The notes under the pieces are model-generated. The model saw only the letters and a list, made by a program, of their open reading frames with translations, was not told where the DNA came from and made no database searches. This document shows, in pieces, positions 23,633 through 33,156 of a DNA stretch of 60,067 nucleotides (the first letter of the stretch is position 1; the number at the start of each line of letters is the position of its first letter). Source of the DNA: Bacteroidales bacterium (GTDB lineage Bacteria; Bacteroidota; Bacteroidia; Bacteroidales; GCA-2748055); NCBI GenBank assembly GCA_023138875.1, contig JAGLOO010000033.1:1-60067 (forward strand), in the 5' to 3' direction. A program made the position numbers and the translations under genes.

Positions 23633-26164
23633 TCAGTTGATCCTGAATCGAATGCCTGTGTATAGCTTTCGTCCGAATATGGGTCCCCATATCAATGAAC
23701 TATCGAAAAAGGGTCCGAATGGATCGTCGCTGGCAATGATCGGGTCCTCCTGTCTGAAATCAAACAGGTTCTCCACACCTGCATATATCTCCATTCGCTT
23801 GGCAAAGGTTTTGCCTATCTGGAGGTTTATCAATGAGAATGCAGGGGAGAAAGTTTTCAGCTGGTAAGGTTCCGGATTGGATTCAGTTCCGGGTATCCGT
23901 TTGCTATCCTGCCCGTTCCATGTTATATCAAACGTCCACTCACTCATCGTGGTATACCCCATGTTAATGAATACACGGTGCTTTGAAGTAAGCGGTTTGG
24001 GAAGTAATTCGCCACCAAATGTGGATTTCACATCATTAAACCGGTACGCAATCCTGATATCATACCTGGCCAACGGCTCCACATCCAACTGGAATTGGAA
24101 GCTGTTGGAATAGGATTGTCCCTCCAGGTTATAGAAGTGGACCTCGTGGGGATCCTGGTCCAGGTCTGCAATAATCTGGTTGGTAAATCTGGTATGGTAA
24201 TAGTCTGCGTTGAGAACTGCATCTCCGCTTCCAAGTTTGAATCCATGGGAAAAGTTCAAGCCATAACTCCAGGCCACCTCCGCATCAAGTCCGTAAGGTT
24301 TACCCGGTTCCGTTCCATCAATGGAGATCATCCTGGAAGAAGCAAAAATACCGATGTTTTCAGCAAATATACTGGCTGTTTTCTGACCCCTGCCGGCTGA
24401 AGCCCGGAACACGGTCTTTTCAACAGGCTCAAACCTGAGATGCAATCGCGGGGTCATGAAGGTGCCGTAATTGTTGTGGTGGTCAGCTCGCAGACCAGCC
24501 ACCAGTGTGAACAGGTCCATGTGGTTGAAAGTGTATTCAACAAAAACTCCCGGCACCCATTCCAGCCTGTCATAATACCCAATGGTAAGGGATTCATCGC
24601 AATGATCCAACTGGAAACTCATACCAGCCCGGTACTGGTGATTGGTGTTGCCCAGGATGGACTGGTAGATCAGGTTGGAATAAAGGCTTTGTTGATCGGC
24701 CAGATAATCGGTGAGTCCAAAATATGCATCTTGCTGATGGACAAGGCCCGAGAACTGGAATCCGATACTGGTATAGGGTCTGTCTTCAAACACTTTACCC
24801 ACTTTGGCCCAGGTTTCAATACGGCGGGTGTTCATCTGTGAGCCCCAGAAATCCTGCTCGTCACGGGGAGTTTCAGGATCGAAACCTACCTGTCCACCTG
24901 CCTGGTCCAGGTAGGTCACCTTTACGCCCAGCTGACTCTCAAGTCCGTTTTCACCTGAATATTTGAATCGTTTCAGAACAATGAACTGATTACCTGTAGG
25001 ATGATCCATGAAGCCATCGCCATTGTGGTCGAGCTTAAATGGTCTTGTGTTCCCATGGACCAGCAGGCCTCCGTGCCATTCATTATTCAGGGCATACGAG
25101 GTGTTGATATTGGCTTCCATCCGACCAGCACTGTTCCCATAAAGGTTCAAATAGAACTTTTCACTATTCTCCGGCTTTTTCAATTCTACATTGATCTGGC
25201 CTGTGATGCTCTCAAATCCGTTGACCACCGATCCTGCCCCCATGTTCAATTGTATCCCCTGGATCCAGGGTCCCGGTGTATAGGTTAGTCCGTAAAGCGC
25301 TGACAATCCCCTTACATCGGGCATGTTCTCCCGGGTGATCTGCACATAGGGTCCTGCCAGTCCCAGCATTTCGATCTTCCGGGTTCCGGTAACAGCATCT
25401 GTAAATGATACATCTACCGACGGATTGGTCTCGAAGCTCTCTGAAAGGTTGCAACAGGCAGCCTTGGTCAATTCTTTTTCGCTGATATTCTGAACTTTGT
25501 AAGCACTGCTGAAAGAGAAGGAAGTGGGCTTTATTCTGTGTATCACACTGACCTCATCCAGCATCAATGCTTTTGAGAATCCAACTTCCACTTCAGCAGG
25601 ATCATGAAGGTGTATAGTATCATTTCCATATCCTACAAAACTGACGATCAGCATATGGGCACCCTCCTGCAGTTCAATGGAGAACATTCCCTGTTCATCG
25701 GTGATGGTTCCTGATGTGGTCCCCATCCAGTATATGTTGGCTCCGGCAAGAGGAGTCTTTCCTCCATTCTCGCCTGTTTCAAAGACAGATCCCGTTACTT
25801 TACCTGCGTCATCTGTTTTGAAGTCTCTGTATTTGCAGCACAGAGGCAGTGCATCATAGACTGGATCGGGAGCAAGCAGTTGCTCTGTATCATGGCCCAC
25901 ACTTGCAATGTTGTAATGGAGTCTCCGTTCTTTGAATTTACCTGGGTCCAGGCTTAGTGAAAGCATGCGGTTTTCACCATTCCAGGATGCAGTATTGACC
26001 CCCCTGGTCTTGAGCGCAACCTCCTCAATACGGTTTTTACACATCTCGCATAATCCATTGACCCATACTGAGAGGGTATCACCCTCCTGGATGGATTGTC
26101 CGTTTATTGGAGAGCTGTATGCCATATATGCCACACACAGTAAAATCCATGTTTTTATTTTCAT
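23633..26164 (-). CDS. TonB-dependent receptor with HMA-like metal domain
   Basis: An 843-residue outer-membrane receptor. A signal peptide (1-22) is followed by a heavy-metal-associated-like domain with GLCEMCKNRIEEV (C39, C42), then a carboxypeptidase-regulatory-like domain (LAGANIYWMGTTSGTITDEQGMFS), a plug (~210-330) and the barrel ending in FRIN. A Cys pair (KAACCNLSE) lies at the start of the plug. The HMA-like domain and the adjoining Cys/His-rich peptide gene suggest transport of a soft metal such as copper or a metal complex rather than a glycan. No SusD partner is present. Family is clear; substrate is inferred. Confidence 0.88.
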   Translation of the reverse strand: MKIKTWILLCVAYMAYSSPINGQSIQEGDTLSVWVNGLCEMCKNRIEEVALKTRGVNTASWNGENRMLSLSLDPGKFKERRLHYNIASVGHDTEQLLAPDPVYDALPLCCKYRDFKTDDAGKVTGSVFETGENGGKTPLAGANIYWMGTTSGTITDEQGMFSIELQEGAHMLIVSFVGYGNDTIHLHDPAEVEVGFSKALMLDEVSVIHRIKPTSFSFSSAYKVQNISEKELTKAACCNLSESFETNPSVDVSFTDAVTGTRKIEMLGLAGPYVQITRENMPDVRGLSALYGLTYTPGPWIQGIQLNMGAGSVVNGFESITGQINVELKKPENSEKFYLNLYGNSAGRMEANINTSYALNNEWHGGLLVHGNTRPFKLDHNGDGFMDHPTGNQFIVLKRFKYSGENGLESQLGVKVTYLDQAGGQVGFDPETPRDEQDFWGSQMNTRRIETWAKVGKVFEDRPYTSIGFQFSGLVHQQDAYFGLTDYLADQQSLYSNLIYQSILGNTNHQYRAGMSFQLDHCDESLTIGYYDRLEWVPGVFVEYTFNHMDLFTLVAGLRADHHNNYGTFMTPRLHLRFEPVEKTVFRASAGRGQKTASIFAENIGIFASSRMISIDGTEPGKPYGLDAEVAWSYGLNFSHGFKLGSGDAVLNADYYHTRFTNQIIADLDQDPHEVHFYNLEGQSYSNSFQFQLDVEPLARYDIRIAYRFNDVKSTFGGELLPKPLTSKHRVFINMGYTTMSEWTFDITWNGQDSKRIPGTESNPEPYQLKTFSPAFSLINLQIGKTFAKRMEIYAGVENLFDFRQEDPIIASDDPFGPFFDSSLIWGPIFGRKLYTGIRFRIN

Positions 26165-26213
26165 AGTAATTTGATTTTGGTGAACTGAAAATGATCTTCT
26201 TGAAAAATCTCAG

Positions 26214-26555
26214 TTAACCGAGACGGGGTGGCTGGAAAAGCGGTGTATAATAATCGAAGAAATAATTATTGAAATATGATCCATAATGGCAGGATTGATA
26301 CTCCACATCGGACATGGTGAGAAATCTATATTCAATGGCCATAATGTGAAAGCAACAATCGCAGTCACAGCCGGATGGACAGGTGTGATCATGCTCCTGA
26401 CCCTCTTGCTCCTGTTCACAATCATCATGCGAAGCACAGCAATCCATCTCACAGGTTAATTCCGTCTGGAGCCTGCCAGGCTCCATAACTTCCATAAACC
26501 AGTTGATGCCAAGGAATATCAGGCTGAATACAATTATGTGTGCCGTTATTTTCAT
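26214..26555 (-). CDS. small Cys/His-rich exported protein, possible metal-binding partner of the TonB receptor
   Basis: A 113-residue protein with an N-terminal hydrophobic segment (IIVFSLIFLGINWFM), then a dense cluster of metal ligands: CEMDCCASHDDC, HDHTCPSGCDCDCCFH, with acidic residues between. It ends in PLFQPPRLG. The combination of Cys clusters and a C-terminal Pro-Pro-Arg-Leu resembles small proteins that precede metal-related TonB receptors in Bacteroidota. It lies 49 bases upstream of the HMA-containing receptor and is probably co-transcribed. Exact family not assigned; metal binding is inferred from composition. Confidence 0.7.
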   Translation of the reverse strand: MKITAHIIVFSLIFLGINWFMEVMEPGRLQTELTCEMDCCASHDDCEQEQEGQEHDHTCPSGCDCDCCFHIMAIEYRFLTMSDVEYQSCHYGSYFNNYFFDYYTPLFQPPRLG

Positions 26556-26592
26556 TTCCGGTACAAGTATAACAATAATCGGTCAATGATAT

Positions 26593-29214
26593 TTAAAACC
26601 TGAAGTTGATTTTTACCCCGAATCCTTTGTAACTCCAATTCTGAAATCCAACATAGACACCTATGTCAGCCAGGAAGAACAACTCATTCAGGCTGTAACC
26701 CAGTTGCACATAATGGGGAATGTGCGGAGTATAGAGATAAGAGATTCCAATGGATTCTTTCCAGAGCCGTTCACTGAACCAGGGAAGGAATTTAACCAGC
26801 AGGTAAGAGGAAGTAAGTGTTGTCTGTAAGCTGGTCCAGTATTCATCTGTACTGGCTTCATAATAATTCAACAGCATAAATGCACGGTCAAATCCTGCCA
26901 TATCGATTAGCAACGGGCTGGTTTTAAAGTGTTTAAAATCCGAGAAATGAATGGATTCTGAGCCCGTGAAATAGCCCGATTCAACGGACCAATCAAGTTC
27001 TGATAACAATCCCACCTTAAGGATTTGTCCGATACCCACTTCAACCAAACTGAAATCTGACCAGCCAGTCTCCTCCAGGGGAATGGCTTGCCTGTATGCC
27101 AGAGAAAAGGTAGGCCATTTTGATTTGCGCATGGACTTTCTGAAATTACGTATCACATAATAATGCCTGGGGGTAAATTCAAGACTGATTTGGGCTGCCA
27201 GCCGCTGATGGTTGCCCAGAACCGGATCATCGGGTTGCAGATCTGCCGGTGTATTTGCGGTAAAATCCTTCTTTTTTCTGAGAAGGAATGAAAAATCGCT
27301 GTGATTGGTCAGGCTATTTTGGACACCGTAGGAGGCAGAGGTGGTCAGGACCAGTCCGTTTGCCACGTCGATGCGGTTATAGAGGGTGGCGTCAATCTGT
27401 TCGTACATCTTTCGGTAGTTTTCTCTGAGGAACAGTGTGTAAACCAGGTTCGTGGCTGTGGGGATCCCTGTAGATCCATTGAAATCGGAAGAGGTGTAAT
27501 TGAGGTAGATCGCCACTTTTCCTCTTGCCATGGGTGCATACAGGAGGTCTGAATTCCAGGAGATCATGGGTGCCTTACGGTGAAAGGCATATCCTGCCAG
27601 CAGGCTTGACCTGAGGGTATGGATGCTGTCGGGTTTCCAGTTCAGTCGGAAATCCTGACCGTAGTACAATCCGTCCACCGTATTATAACCAAGCACACTT
27701 ATGTCGATCAGTCCCCCGTGGGTAAAACGAAACCGTCCCAGGTCTCCTCTGTAGGTTTTACCCAGCAAAATGTTTCTGACCGGTTTGCCCCTTCGGCTGG
27801 CCATCCGAACCGAATCGGTTTTCGTGCCGACAGCTCTGGAACCAATGATTGAATCCCTTACCTGCAGTGTCACGTGTTCTTCCGGTGTAAGGGGGATTGG
27901 ACGAACTCTGTTCCAATATAGCGAGTCGTTTTTTACAGCATTTTTAGCCACAGAAAAAGTTGTGCCGGTCTGGTTCAGCTCTTCACCATCTTTACCGGTA
28001 TCGGCCTTTGCCGCCTCTTTTTCCATCAATTTTGAGAGCCGGGTCACATCCCGGTTGCTCAACTCCTCCTTTTTCAGAAGTTCATTGATCTTCTCCTGTT
28101 CCTTTGAGATGGGTTTTTGTTCCCCGGCAGTTGCCCCGGGCTCCTTCTTAAGGTCATTCATGGCTGTGAAGTATGCCTCAGGGAGGTTGGGATTCAGTGT
28201 CACATCAGCATACTTTAAAGAGGAAACATAGGTCACATTGCCCTTTACTCCGGCTATCTCCACATTGGCCTGCAACTTGTGATTGACAGGCAACCAGGCA
28301 TCCATAATGATATTGGCATACAGTTGTTGAAGGAAAAGGGTTCCTGCAATGGTATGTACAGACAGGTCTGAAGAGTGCAGACACCACAGGTCTTCTACAA
28401 TATAGAGGTAGCCTTCGCACAATTGCTGGCTTTTTCGTTTGGGGATGACCTTGATCTTGTTAACGATGTTTATACCTTCCAGGAAAGTGCCCTCAAAACT
28501 ATACCTGTAGTACGAAAATGCGTTTCGCGCCAGGGGTGAAACAAAGGATTCGATCTGCTGCTGGTACAGACTCGCATTGATATAATCCATTGGATTCACA
28601 TTCTGCGTATACCCTGGCAGGGTATTTTGCGAGGCAATCACCTGCATCTCGTATTTGTCCGGCGCAGTATATTGAACCTGGTTTAAAGATTCCAGCATGT
28701 ATACTTCATCTTCCTTCACCTTGATCTCACTGACTTGGATCCTGCGTGCGATGGCCCTGGGCATTTTCTCAATGTAGGCGGTTCCTTTGATATAGATTTC
28801 CGCATCATAATTGGACACTTCGTGAAGGTGATAGTTGGCCAGGCCAATGGTCTTTCTCATGATCCAGTAGGCAGGATCTTCCCCGCTGGCACTGATCCTG
28901 ACTTCAGGGATCATGTAGGTTTGAGGCGGAAGCTGAATTGCCAGCTCTATGTATTCGTCCAGGACTTCTATTGTCTTTGAAACCTCGGTATAGCCCAGGC
29001 TGCGGAAAAAGATGGTGTATTCACCTTTGGGCAGTGGCAGGGAAAAAAGGCCCAGTGCATTGCAAGTGGTTCCACGGGTCAGTTCTTTGATGAAGATGGC
29101 AGCATAGGGCACAGGTTCATCGTTCATATCCCTTATCTCTCCACGAATTCCCTGTGACAGAGTCACCGGAAGGATCCCGAACAGGAAAATCAGTATAATA
29201 AAAGGTTTTCGCAT
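26593..29214 (-). CDS. DUF5686-family outer-membrane protein with carboxypeptidase-regulatory-like domain
   Basis: An 873-residue exported protein. After a signal peptide comes a carboxypeptidase-regulatory-like domain (IRGEIRDMNDEPVPYAAI, LGLFSLPLPKGEYTIFF), then a long DUF5686 region predicted as mainly beta and ending in an aromatic strand (GFGVKINFRF) like an outer-membrane barrel. A charged Lys/Glu-rich linker lies near residues 370-420. Function is unknown in the family. An alternative ATG is four codons upstream at 29226. It precedes the metal-related genes by 37 bases and may belong with them. Confidence 0.8.
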   Translation of the reverse strand: MRKPFIILIFLFGILPVTLSQGIRGEIRDMNDEPVPYAAIFIKELTRGTTCNALGLFSLPLPKGEYTIFFRSLGYTEVSKTIEVLDEYIELAIQLPPQTYMIPEVRISASGEDPAYWIMRKTIGLANYHLHEVSNYDAEIYIKGTAYIEKMPRAIARRIQVSEIKVKEDEVYMLESLNQVQYTAPDKYEMQVIASQNTLPGYTQNVNPMDYINASLYQQQIESFVSPLARNAFSYYRYSFEGTFLEGINIVNKIKVIPKRKSQQLCEGYLYIVEDLWCLHSSDLSVHTIAGTLFLQQLYANIIMDAWLPVNHKLQANVEIAGVKGNVTYVSSLKYADVTLNPNLPEAYFTAMNDLKKEPGATAGEQKPISKEQEKINELLKKEELSNRDVTRLSKLMEKEAAKADTGKDGEELNQTGTTFSVAKNAVKNDSLYWNRVRPIPLTPEEHVTLQVRDSIIGSRAVGTKTDSVRMASRRGKPVRNILLGKTYRGDLGRFRFTHGGLIDISVLGYNTVDGLYYGQDFRLNWKPDSIHTLRSSLLAGYAFHRKAPMISWNSDLLYAPMARGKVAIYLNYTSSDFNGSTGIPTATNLVYTLFLRENYRKMYEQIDATLYNRIDVANGLVLTTSASYGVQNSLTNHSDFSFLLRKKKDFTANTPADLQPDDPVLGNHQRLAAQISLEFTPRHYYVIRNFRKSMRKSKWPTFSLAYRQAIPLEETGWSDFSLVEVGIGQILKVGLLSELDWSVESGYFTGSESIHFSDFKHFKTSPLLIDMAGFDRAFMLLNYYEASTDEYWTSLQTTLTSSYLLVKFLPWFSERLWKESIGISYLYTPHIPHYVQLGYSLNELFFLADIGVYVGFQNWSYKGFGVKINFRF

Positions 29215-29288
29215 GGACTGATGCATCAGTTCCGTATAAAATTACAATTATTAAACGGCAAAGGGATGCTTTTACGTATCGGGTTCTA

Positions 29289-30689
29289 TTAAAATCCGAA
29301 ATAGTTTTTTGCGTTGAAATAGCAAATATTCTTGACCAGTTTTTCAAGCAGGCCCTGGTCATTGGGAAGTTCCCCATTCTCTACGTCAGTACCAACCAGA
29401 TTGCAGAGGATCCTTCGGAAGTATTCGTGCCTGGGGTAGGAAAGGAAACTTCTGGAATCAGTGAGCATTCCCACAAACCTGCTGAGCATTCCCAGGGAAG
29501 AGAGGGTATTTATCTGGTCGATCATGCCGAATTTTTGATCCATGAACCACCATCCTGAACCAAATTGCATTTTCCCCCGGGTGATCCCGTCGTTGAAATT
29601 ATTGGTCATGGTAACCATGAGTGCGTTGTCAACGGGATTGAGGTTATAAAGAATGGTTTTGGCCAGTTGATGACGCTGATCCAGTTTATCAAGAAAATTT
29701 GACAGGGAATGAGCCATATCAAAATCCCCAATTGAATCAAAACCTGTATCCGGACCCAGCTCGTGGAATCGTCGGGTATTGTTATTGCGGATGGCCCCTA
29801 CATGGAATTGCTGGGCCCAATCCTTTTCATAGTCCATAACGGCCAATTCGATCAACAGGGCTGATTTGAAATGCCGTATCTCCTGAATATTAAGGATACG
29901 GCCTGACCGGACTTTGAGAAAAATCTTTTCGATTTCCAGGTGATCAAACTCCTCTGCATAGAAGGTTTCTATCCCATGATCGGATATTCTGCAGCCCATT
30001 TCATGGAAGAACTCATGACGTATACTGAGGGCTGTCAACAGGTCCATATAGGTTGAAATGGAGGTATTGGAGGCTTCTTCAAGCTTTTCAAGGTAATGGT
30101 TATAGGCAGCCGGATCTTCCACACCCAGTGCTTTGTCAGCCCGCCATGCAGGAAGCACCTTCGTCTCAAATCCATCCTCTTTGATTTTCTGATGATGTTC
30201 CAGGGAATCCACAGGATCGTCTGTTGTACAGATGACCTCCACATTCATTTTCCGGATCAGGTTCCTTACACTGAAAGCTTCTGTAGCCAGCATCTCGCTG
30301 GCTTGATCGTAGATCATTTTAGCAGACCCGGGGGCCAGCAGATCATTGATGCCGAAATAGCGCTGAAGCTCAAGATGAGTCCAGTGATAGAGGGGGTTTC
30401 GCAGCGTGTCAGGAACAGTCTCGGCCCATTTCATGAATTTCTCTTCATCGGTCGCCTCCCCTGTACAATACATCTCATCCACCCCATTGGCCCTCATGGC
30501 CCGCCATTTATAATGGTCACCGGCGAGCCAGATCTGAGTCAGGTTCTCAAATTTGATGTCCCCTGCAATCTGTTCCGGTATAAGGTGACAGTGGTAGTCG
30601 ATGATCGGCATCTGACTGGCATACTCATGATAGAGCCGGCTGGCAGTGTCGTTGTCCAGCAGGAAATCCCTGTCGAGAAATTTTTTCAT
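29289..30689 (-). CDS. uxaC: uronate isomerase
   Basis: A 466-residue uronate isomerase of the amidohydrolase-like TIM-barrel fold, normal family length. It interconverts D-glucuronate/D-fructuronate and D-galacturonate/D-tagaturonate. The metal-site motif IIDYHCHL (H33, H35) follows the conserved N-terminus MKKFLDRDFLL. The start at 30689 is chosen because of that N-terminus; a longer frame overlaps the upstream gene. It is 16 bases downstream of the tagaturonate epimerase-like gene, its metabolic neighbour. Confidence 0.95.
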   Translation of the reverse strand: MKKFLDRDFLLDNDTASRLYHEYASQMPIIDYHCHLIPEQIAGDIKFENLTQIWLAGDHYKWRAMRANGVDEMYCTGEATDEEKFMKWAETVPDTLRNPLYHWTHLELQRYFGINDLLAPGSAKMIYDQASEMLATEAFSVRNLIRKMNVEVICTTDDPVDSLEHHQKIKEDGFETKVLPAWRADKALGVEDPAAYNHYLEKLEEASNTSISTYMDLLTALSIRHEFFHEMGCRISDHGIETFYAEEFDHLEIEKIFLKVRSGRILNIQEIRHFKSALLIELAVMDYEKDWAQQFHVGAIRNNNTRRFHELGPDTGFDSIGDFDMAHSLSNFLDKLDQRHQLAKTILYNLNPVDNALMVTMTNNFNDGITRGKMQFGSGWWFMDQKFGMIDQINTLSSLGMLSRFVGMLTDSRSFLSYPRHEYFRRILCNLVGTDVENGELPNDQGLLEKLVKNICYFNAKNYFGF

Positions 30690-30705
30690 ATTTGTTGCAT
30701 TATTA

Positions 30706-31953
30706 TTAAATATCAAACAACCTTCTGATGTGCCTGTCATAAATATTGGTCATCACCTGTTCTCCCACCACTACACTATTTTGCCTGACCATGGTAAGGA
30801 ATTCATCTTCCATTTCTGCAGCCACTTTGTAGCCCACATGGATCAGCTGTCTGAATCCGGGATGGTAATCGGGATGACCCGGAATATGTCTCAGTGTGTT
30901 TGCAAATTTCTCACCGTCCCATTCACTAACTTCAGTGGGGGAAGGTAATGTTTCAGGGTCAATATTGATCACTGTGAAATAGGGTCCGCACAATTCTTCC
31001 TGGCGACCATAAGCATTGGAATAGATGATTCTGGCCATTTGAAGCGCATCCCCTCCGGCCAGGGCCAGGCCGATTACTTCCTCAAGCCACGTGGTGCCGG
31101 CGGTCTTCACATGGATCCCTTTATCATATTTCAAAATGAGTTCGCCCATGATGGGATAGATGGTGAATTTATCACTGCCTGAATGCACACTCAATTTAAG
31201 ATTGCCAGGCAGGCCAAAGGAGTTTATGGCATGTTCAATGACCAGCAAGTCCTGCTCGAACTCCTTTTTGAATTGATCCACATTGCCGGCGTAATCAACA
31301 CCTTTGTTAAACCTGCCGGTGAATTTAGGGGCAATGGTCTGGGCCGGGATCCCATAGTGTTTGATCATCAGAAGGATAAAGAAAAGCTCCACTGGAGTCT
31401 GGGGATTTTCGACCTCATCCATGGAGACTTCAGCAATGAAGTTATCAGCCCCTTTGTTGGATGCAATATGGTTATATATGGCAGCGGCCTCCCTGACGGC
31501 TCCCAGGAAAGTCTTTGCAATCCGGACCAGGTCTTCCCTGGTGATCCGGAAAGGATCCTGAATCCCTGGTATCTCCAATGATCCAATATACGGGGAGCTG
31601 ATTCCAAGAAATGTATCTATTTCTTTTCCTGAAACTGCTGCACCGATATAATCGGCCACATCCAGGGTGAAGAAGTTGGAGTGGTCCAGAAATGAATCAA
31701 CGGTTCTCAGGTTGATATGGTCCGCATCCACATAGTAAGGGTCCTTCCAGTTGAGCTTAAGGACAGCTGCATCGGCTTCAATCCTGGTATCTTCCGGTGA
31801 AGAATTGATGATCTGGTGTTCCCGGTTGGATTTGTTCCACACAGGTACAATATCAATTCCGTTATCTTTTGCTTTTATAATTGCATTTAATTGTGCTTCA
31901 CCCTGTTGGGCGAACCTGTCTCCAATCCCGAATGAATACTTCTCTAATACCAT
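30706..31953 (-). CDS. uxaE: tagaturonate epimerase-like protein (UxaE family)
   Basis: A 415-residue protein resembling the tagaturonate epimerase family, which turns D-tagaturonate into D-fructuronate so that galacturonate and glucuronate share one route. The motif IHVKTAGTTWLEEVIGLA and the segment HSGSDKFTIYPIMGELI are the parts I recognise; conserved Glu, His and Asp residues suggest a metal-dependent TIM-barrel epimerase. Co-transcription with uxaC and absence of a tagaturonate reductase (UxaB) nearby fit this. Assignment is by memory of the family and context. A promoter with a palindromic site lies directly upstream. Confidence 0.75.
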   Translation of the reverse strand: MVLEKYSFGIGDRFAQQGEAQLNAIIKAKDNGIDIVPVWNKSNREHQIINSSPEDTRIEADAAVLKLNWKDPYYVDADHINLRTVDSFLDHSNFFTLDVADYIGAAVSGKEIDTFLGISSPYIGSLEIPGIQDPFRITREDLVRIAKTFLGAVREAAAIYNHIASNKGADNFIAEVSMDEVENPQTPVELFFILLMIKHYGIPAQTIAPKFTGRFNKGVDYAGNVDQFKKEFEQDLLVIEHAINSFGLPGNLKLSVHSGSDKFTIYPIMGELILKYDKGIHVKTAGTTWLEEVIGLALAGGDALQMARIIYSNAYGRQEELCGPYFTVINIDPETLPSPTEVSEWDGEKFANTLRHIPGHPDYHPGFRQLIHVGYKVAAEMEDEFLTMVRQNSVVVGEQVMTNIYDRHIRRLFDI

Positions 31954-31969
31954 AATATGTTTGATTTAC

Positions 31970-32013
31970 CGTGTGCGAACACGAAATTAGGAATTTTCAT
32001 GCGTAATTACAAA
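31970..32013 (-). promoter_or_regulatory. candidate uxaE-uxaC promoter with palindromic operator
   Basis: On the minus strand, TTTG (32010-32013) and TAATTTCG (31982-31989) are 20 bases apart, close to the Bacteroidota consensus (one mismatch in the -7 box). Overlapping the -7 box and extending toward the start codon is CGTGTTCGCACACG (31970-31983), an imperfect palindrome with a central CG as in LacI-family sites. The likely binder is the divergently encoded LacI regulator. Inference from sequence form and position. Confidence 0.55.
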
Positions 32014-32041
32014 ATATTTTGCTTAATTTTACAAAAGATGT

Positions 32042-32057
32042 TTGCAGGTATATGCAA
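32042..32057. promoter_or_regulatory. inverted repeat upstream of the second LacI gene
   Basis: Arms TTGCA and TGCAA are separated by six bases, 38 bases before the LacI start codon. A TTTG at 32041-32044 could be a -33 element, but no good -7 match follows. It is a possible regulatory site, with limited support from short arms. Confidence 0.3.
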
Positions 32058-32094
32058 TACATTATACTCGTAAACCTCTAAGGTTAAATAAAAT

Positions 32095-33144
32095 ATGGGT
32101 AAGATACGAATCAAGGATATTGCTGAAATTGCCAATGTTTCCATCGGTACGGTGGACCGGGTGATCCATAACCGTGGTGAAGTCTCCCAGGCCACCCGTG
32201 AGAGGATACAGAATTTGCTGGATGAGTACCATTATAAGCCGGATATTATCGCCAGTTCACTGGCATTGAAGCGACAGGTCCACCTTGCTGTGGTGATGCC
32301 ACGCCTCGTTAACGAACACGAATTCTGGAAATTGCCACAGTCCGGTATACAAAAGGCCCTGGATGAATTGTCCCATTACAAGATCTCCGTTGATACTTTC
32401 TACTTTGACCAGTTCAACAGGGATGATTTTGTCCGCCAGGTAAAACATTTCCCCTATCCCCAGGTGGATGGAGTATTGTTTGCACCCGTCTTTCAGGAGG
32501 AGTCCATCGCCTTTATCAGGAGGTGTGAAAAAGAAATGGTACCCGTAATACTTTTTAATTCCCTGCTCGACGATCCCTCCATCAGGAGTTTTGTTGGCCA
32601 GGATGCCTATCACAGTGGATATGTGGCAGCCAAACTGATTAATTATGGGATGGAACCCAGAAGGGATGTGGCCATTGTCAATATGTCTGTAAGAAATGAT
32701 CATTATGCCCACATAGTCAGTCGTGAAAAAGGATTCCGGAGCTATTTTGAGGAGCACAGCGATCGCCTGAATCACCTGCTGACCATAGACCTGAACGGGG
32801 TTGATGACCAAAAATTGATGAAGAAACTGGATGAAACCTGTAACAATTATGATATCGCCGGTTTGTTTGTCACCAATTCCAGGGTATATAAGGTGGCTGA
32901 ATTTCTGGCAGAAAGAGGATCTATGAATGTTCGGCTGGTGGGTTATGACCTGTTACCGGGCAGCATTGAATACCTGAAGAGGGATTTTATTGATTTTCTG
33001 ATTTCCCAGAAGCCCGAAGAACAGGCTTTCAGGGGGCTTTCTTCCCTGTTTTACCTGGTGGCATTCAACAGAGAACCTGAAGAGAGACAACTGTTGCCCA
33101 TTGACATCATCACCAGGGAAAACCTGCGTTATTATCAACCTTAA
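32095..33144 (+). CDS. LacI-family regulator of the hexuronate genes
   Basis: A 349-residue regulator. The helix-turn-helix is IKDIAEIANVSIGTVDRVIH, the hinge is ASSLALKRQ, and the rest is a sugar-binding-protein-like ligand domain. The recognition helix (SIGTVDRVI) is of the variant LacI type with Asp after Val. It is encoded divergently from uxaE-uxaC and is followed 12 bases later by the mannonate oxidoreductase gene. It therefore probably controls both directions, in response to a hexuronate intermediate. Target sites are proposed at 31970-31983. Confidence 0.9.
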   Translation: MGKIRIKDIAEIANVSIGTVDRVIHNRGEVSQATRERIQNLLDEYHYKPDIIASSLALKRQVHLAVVMPRLVNEHEFWKLPQSGIQKALDELSHYKISVDTFYFDQFNRDDFVRQVKHFPYPQVDGVLFAPVFQEESIAFIRRCEKEMVPVILFNSLLDDPSIRSFVGQDAYHSGYVAAKLINYGMEPRRDVAIVNMSVRNDHYAHIVSREKGFRSYFEEHSDRLNHLLTIDLNGVDDQKLMKKLDETCNNYDIAGLFVTNSRVYKVAEFLAERGSMNVRLVGYDLLPGSIEYLKRDFIDFLISQKPEEQAFRGLSSLFYLVAFNREPEERQLLPIDIITRENLRYYQP

Positions 33145-33156
33145 TCAATATAATCA

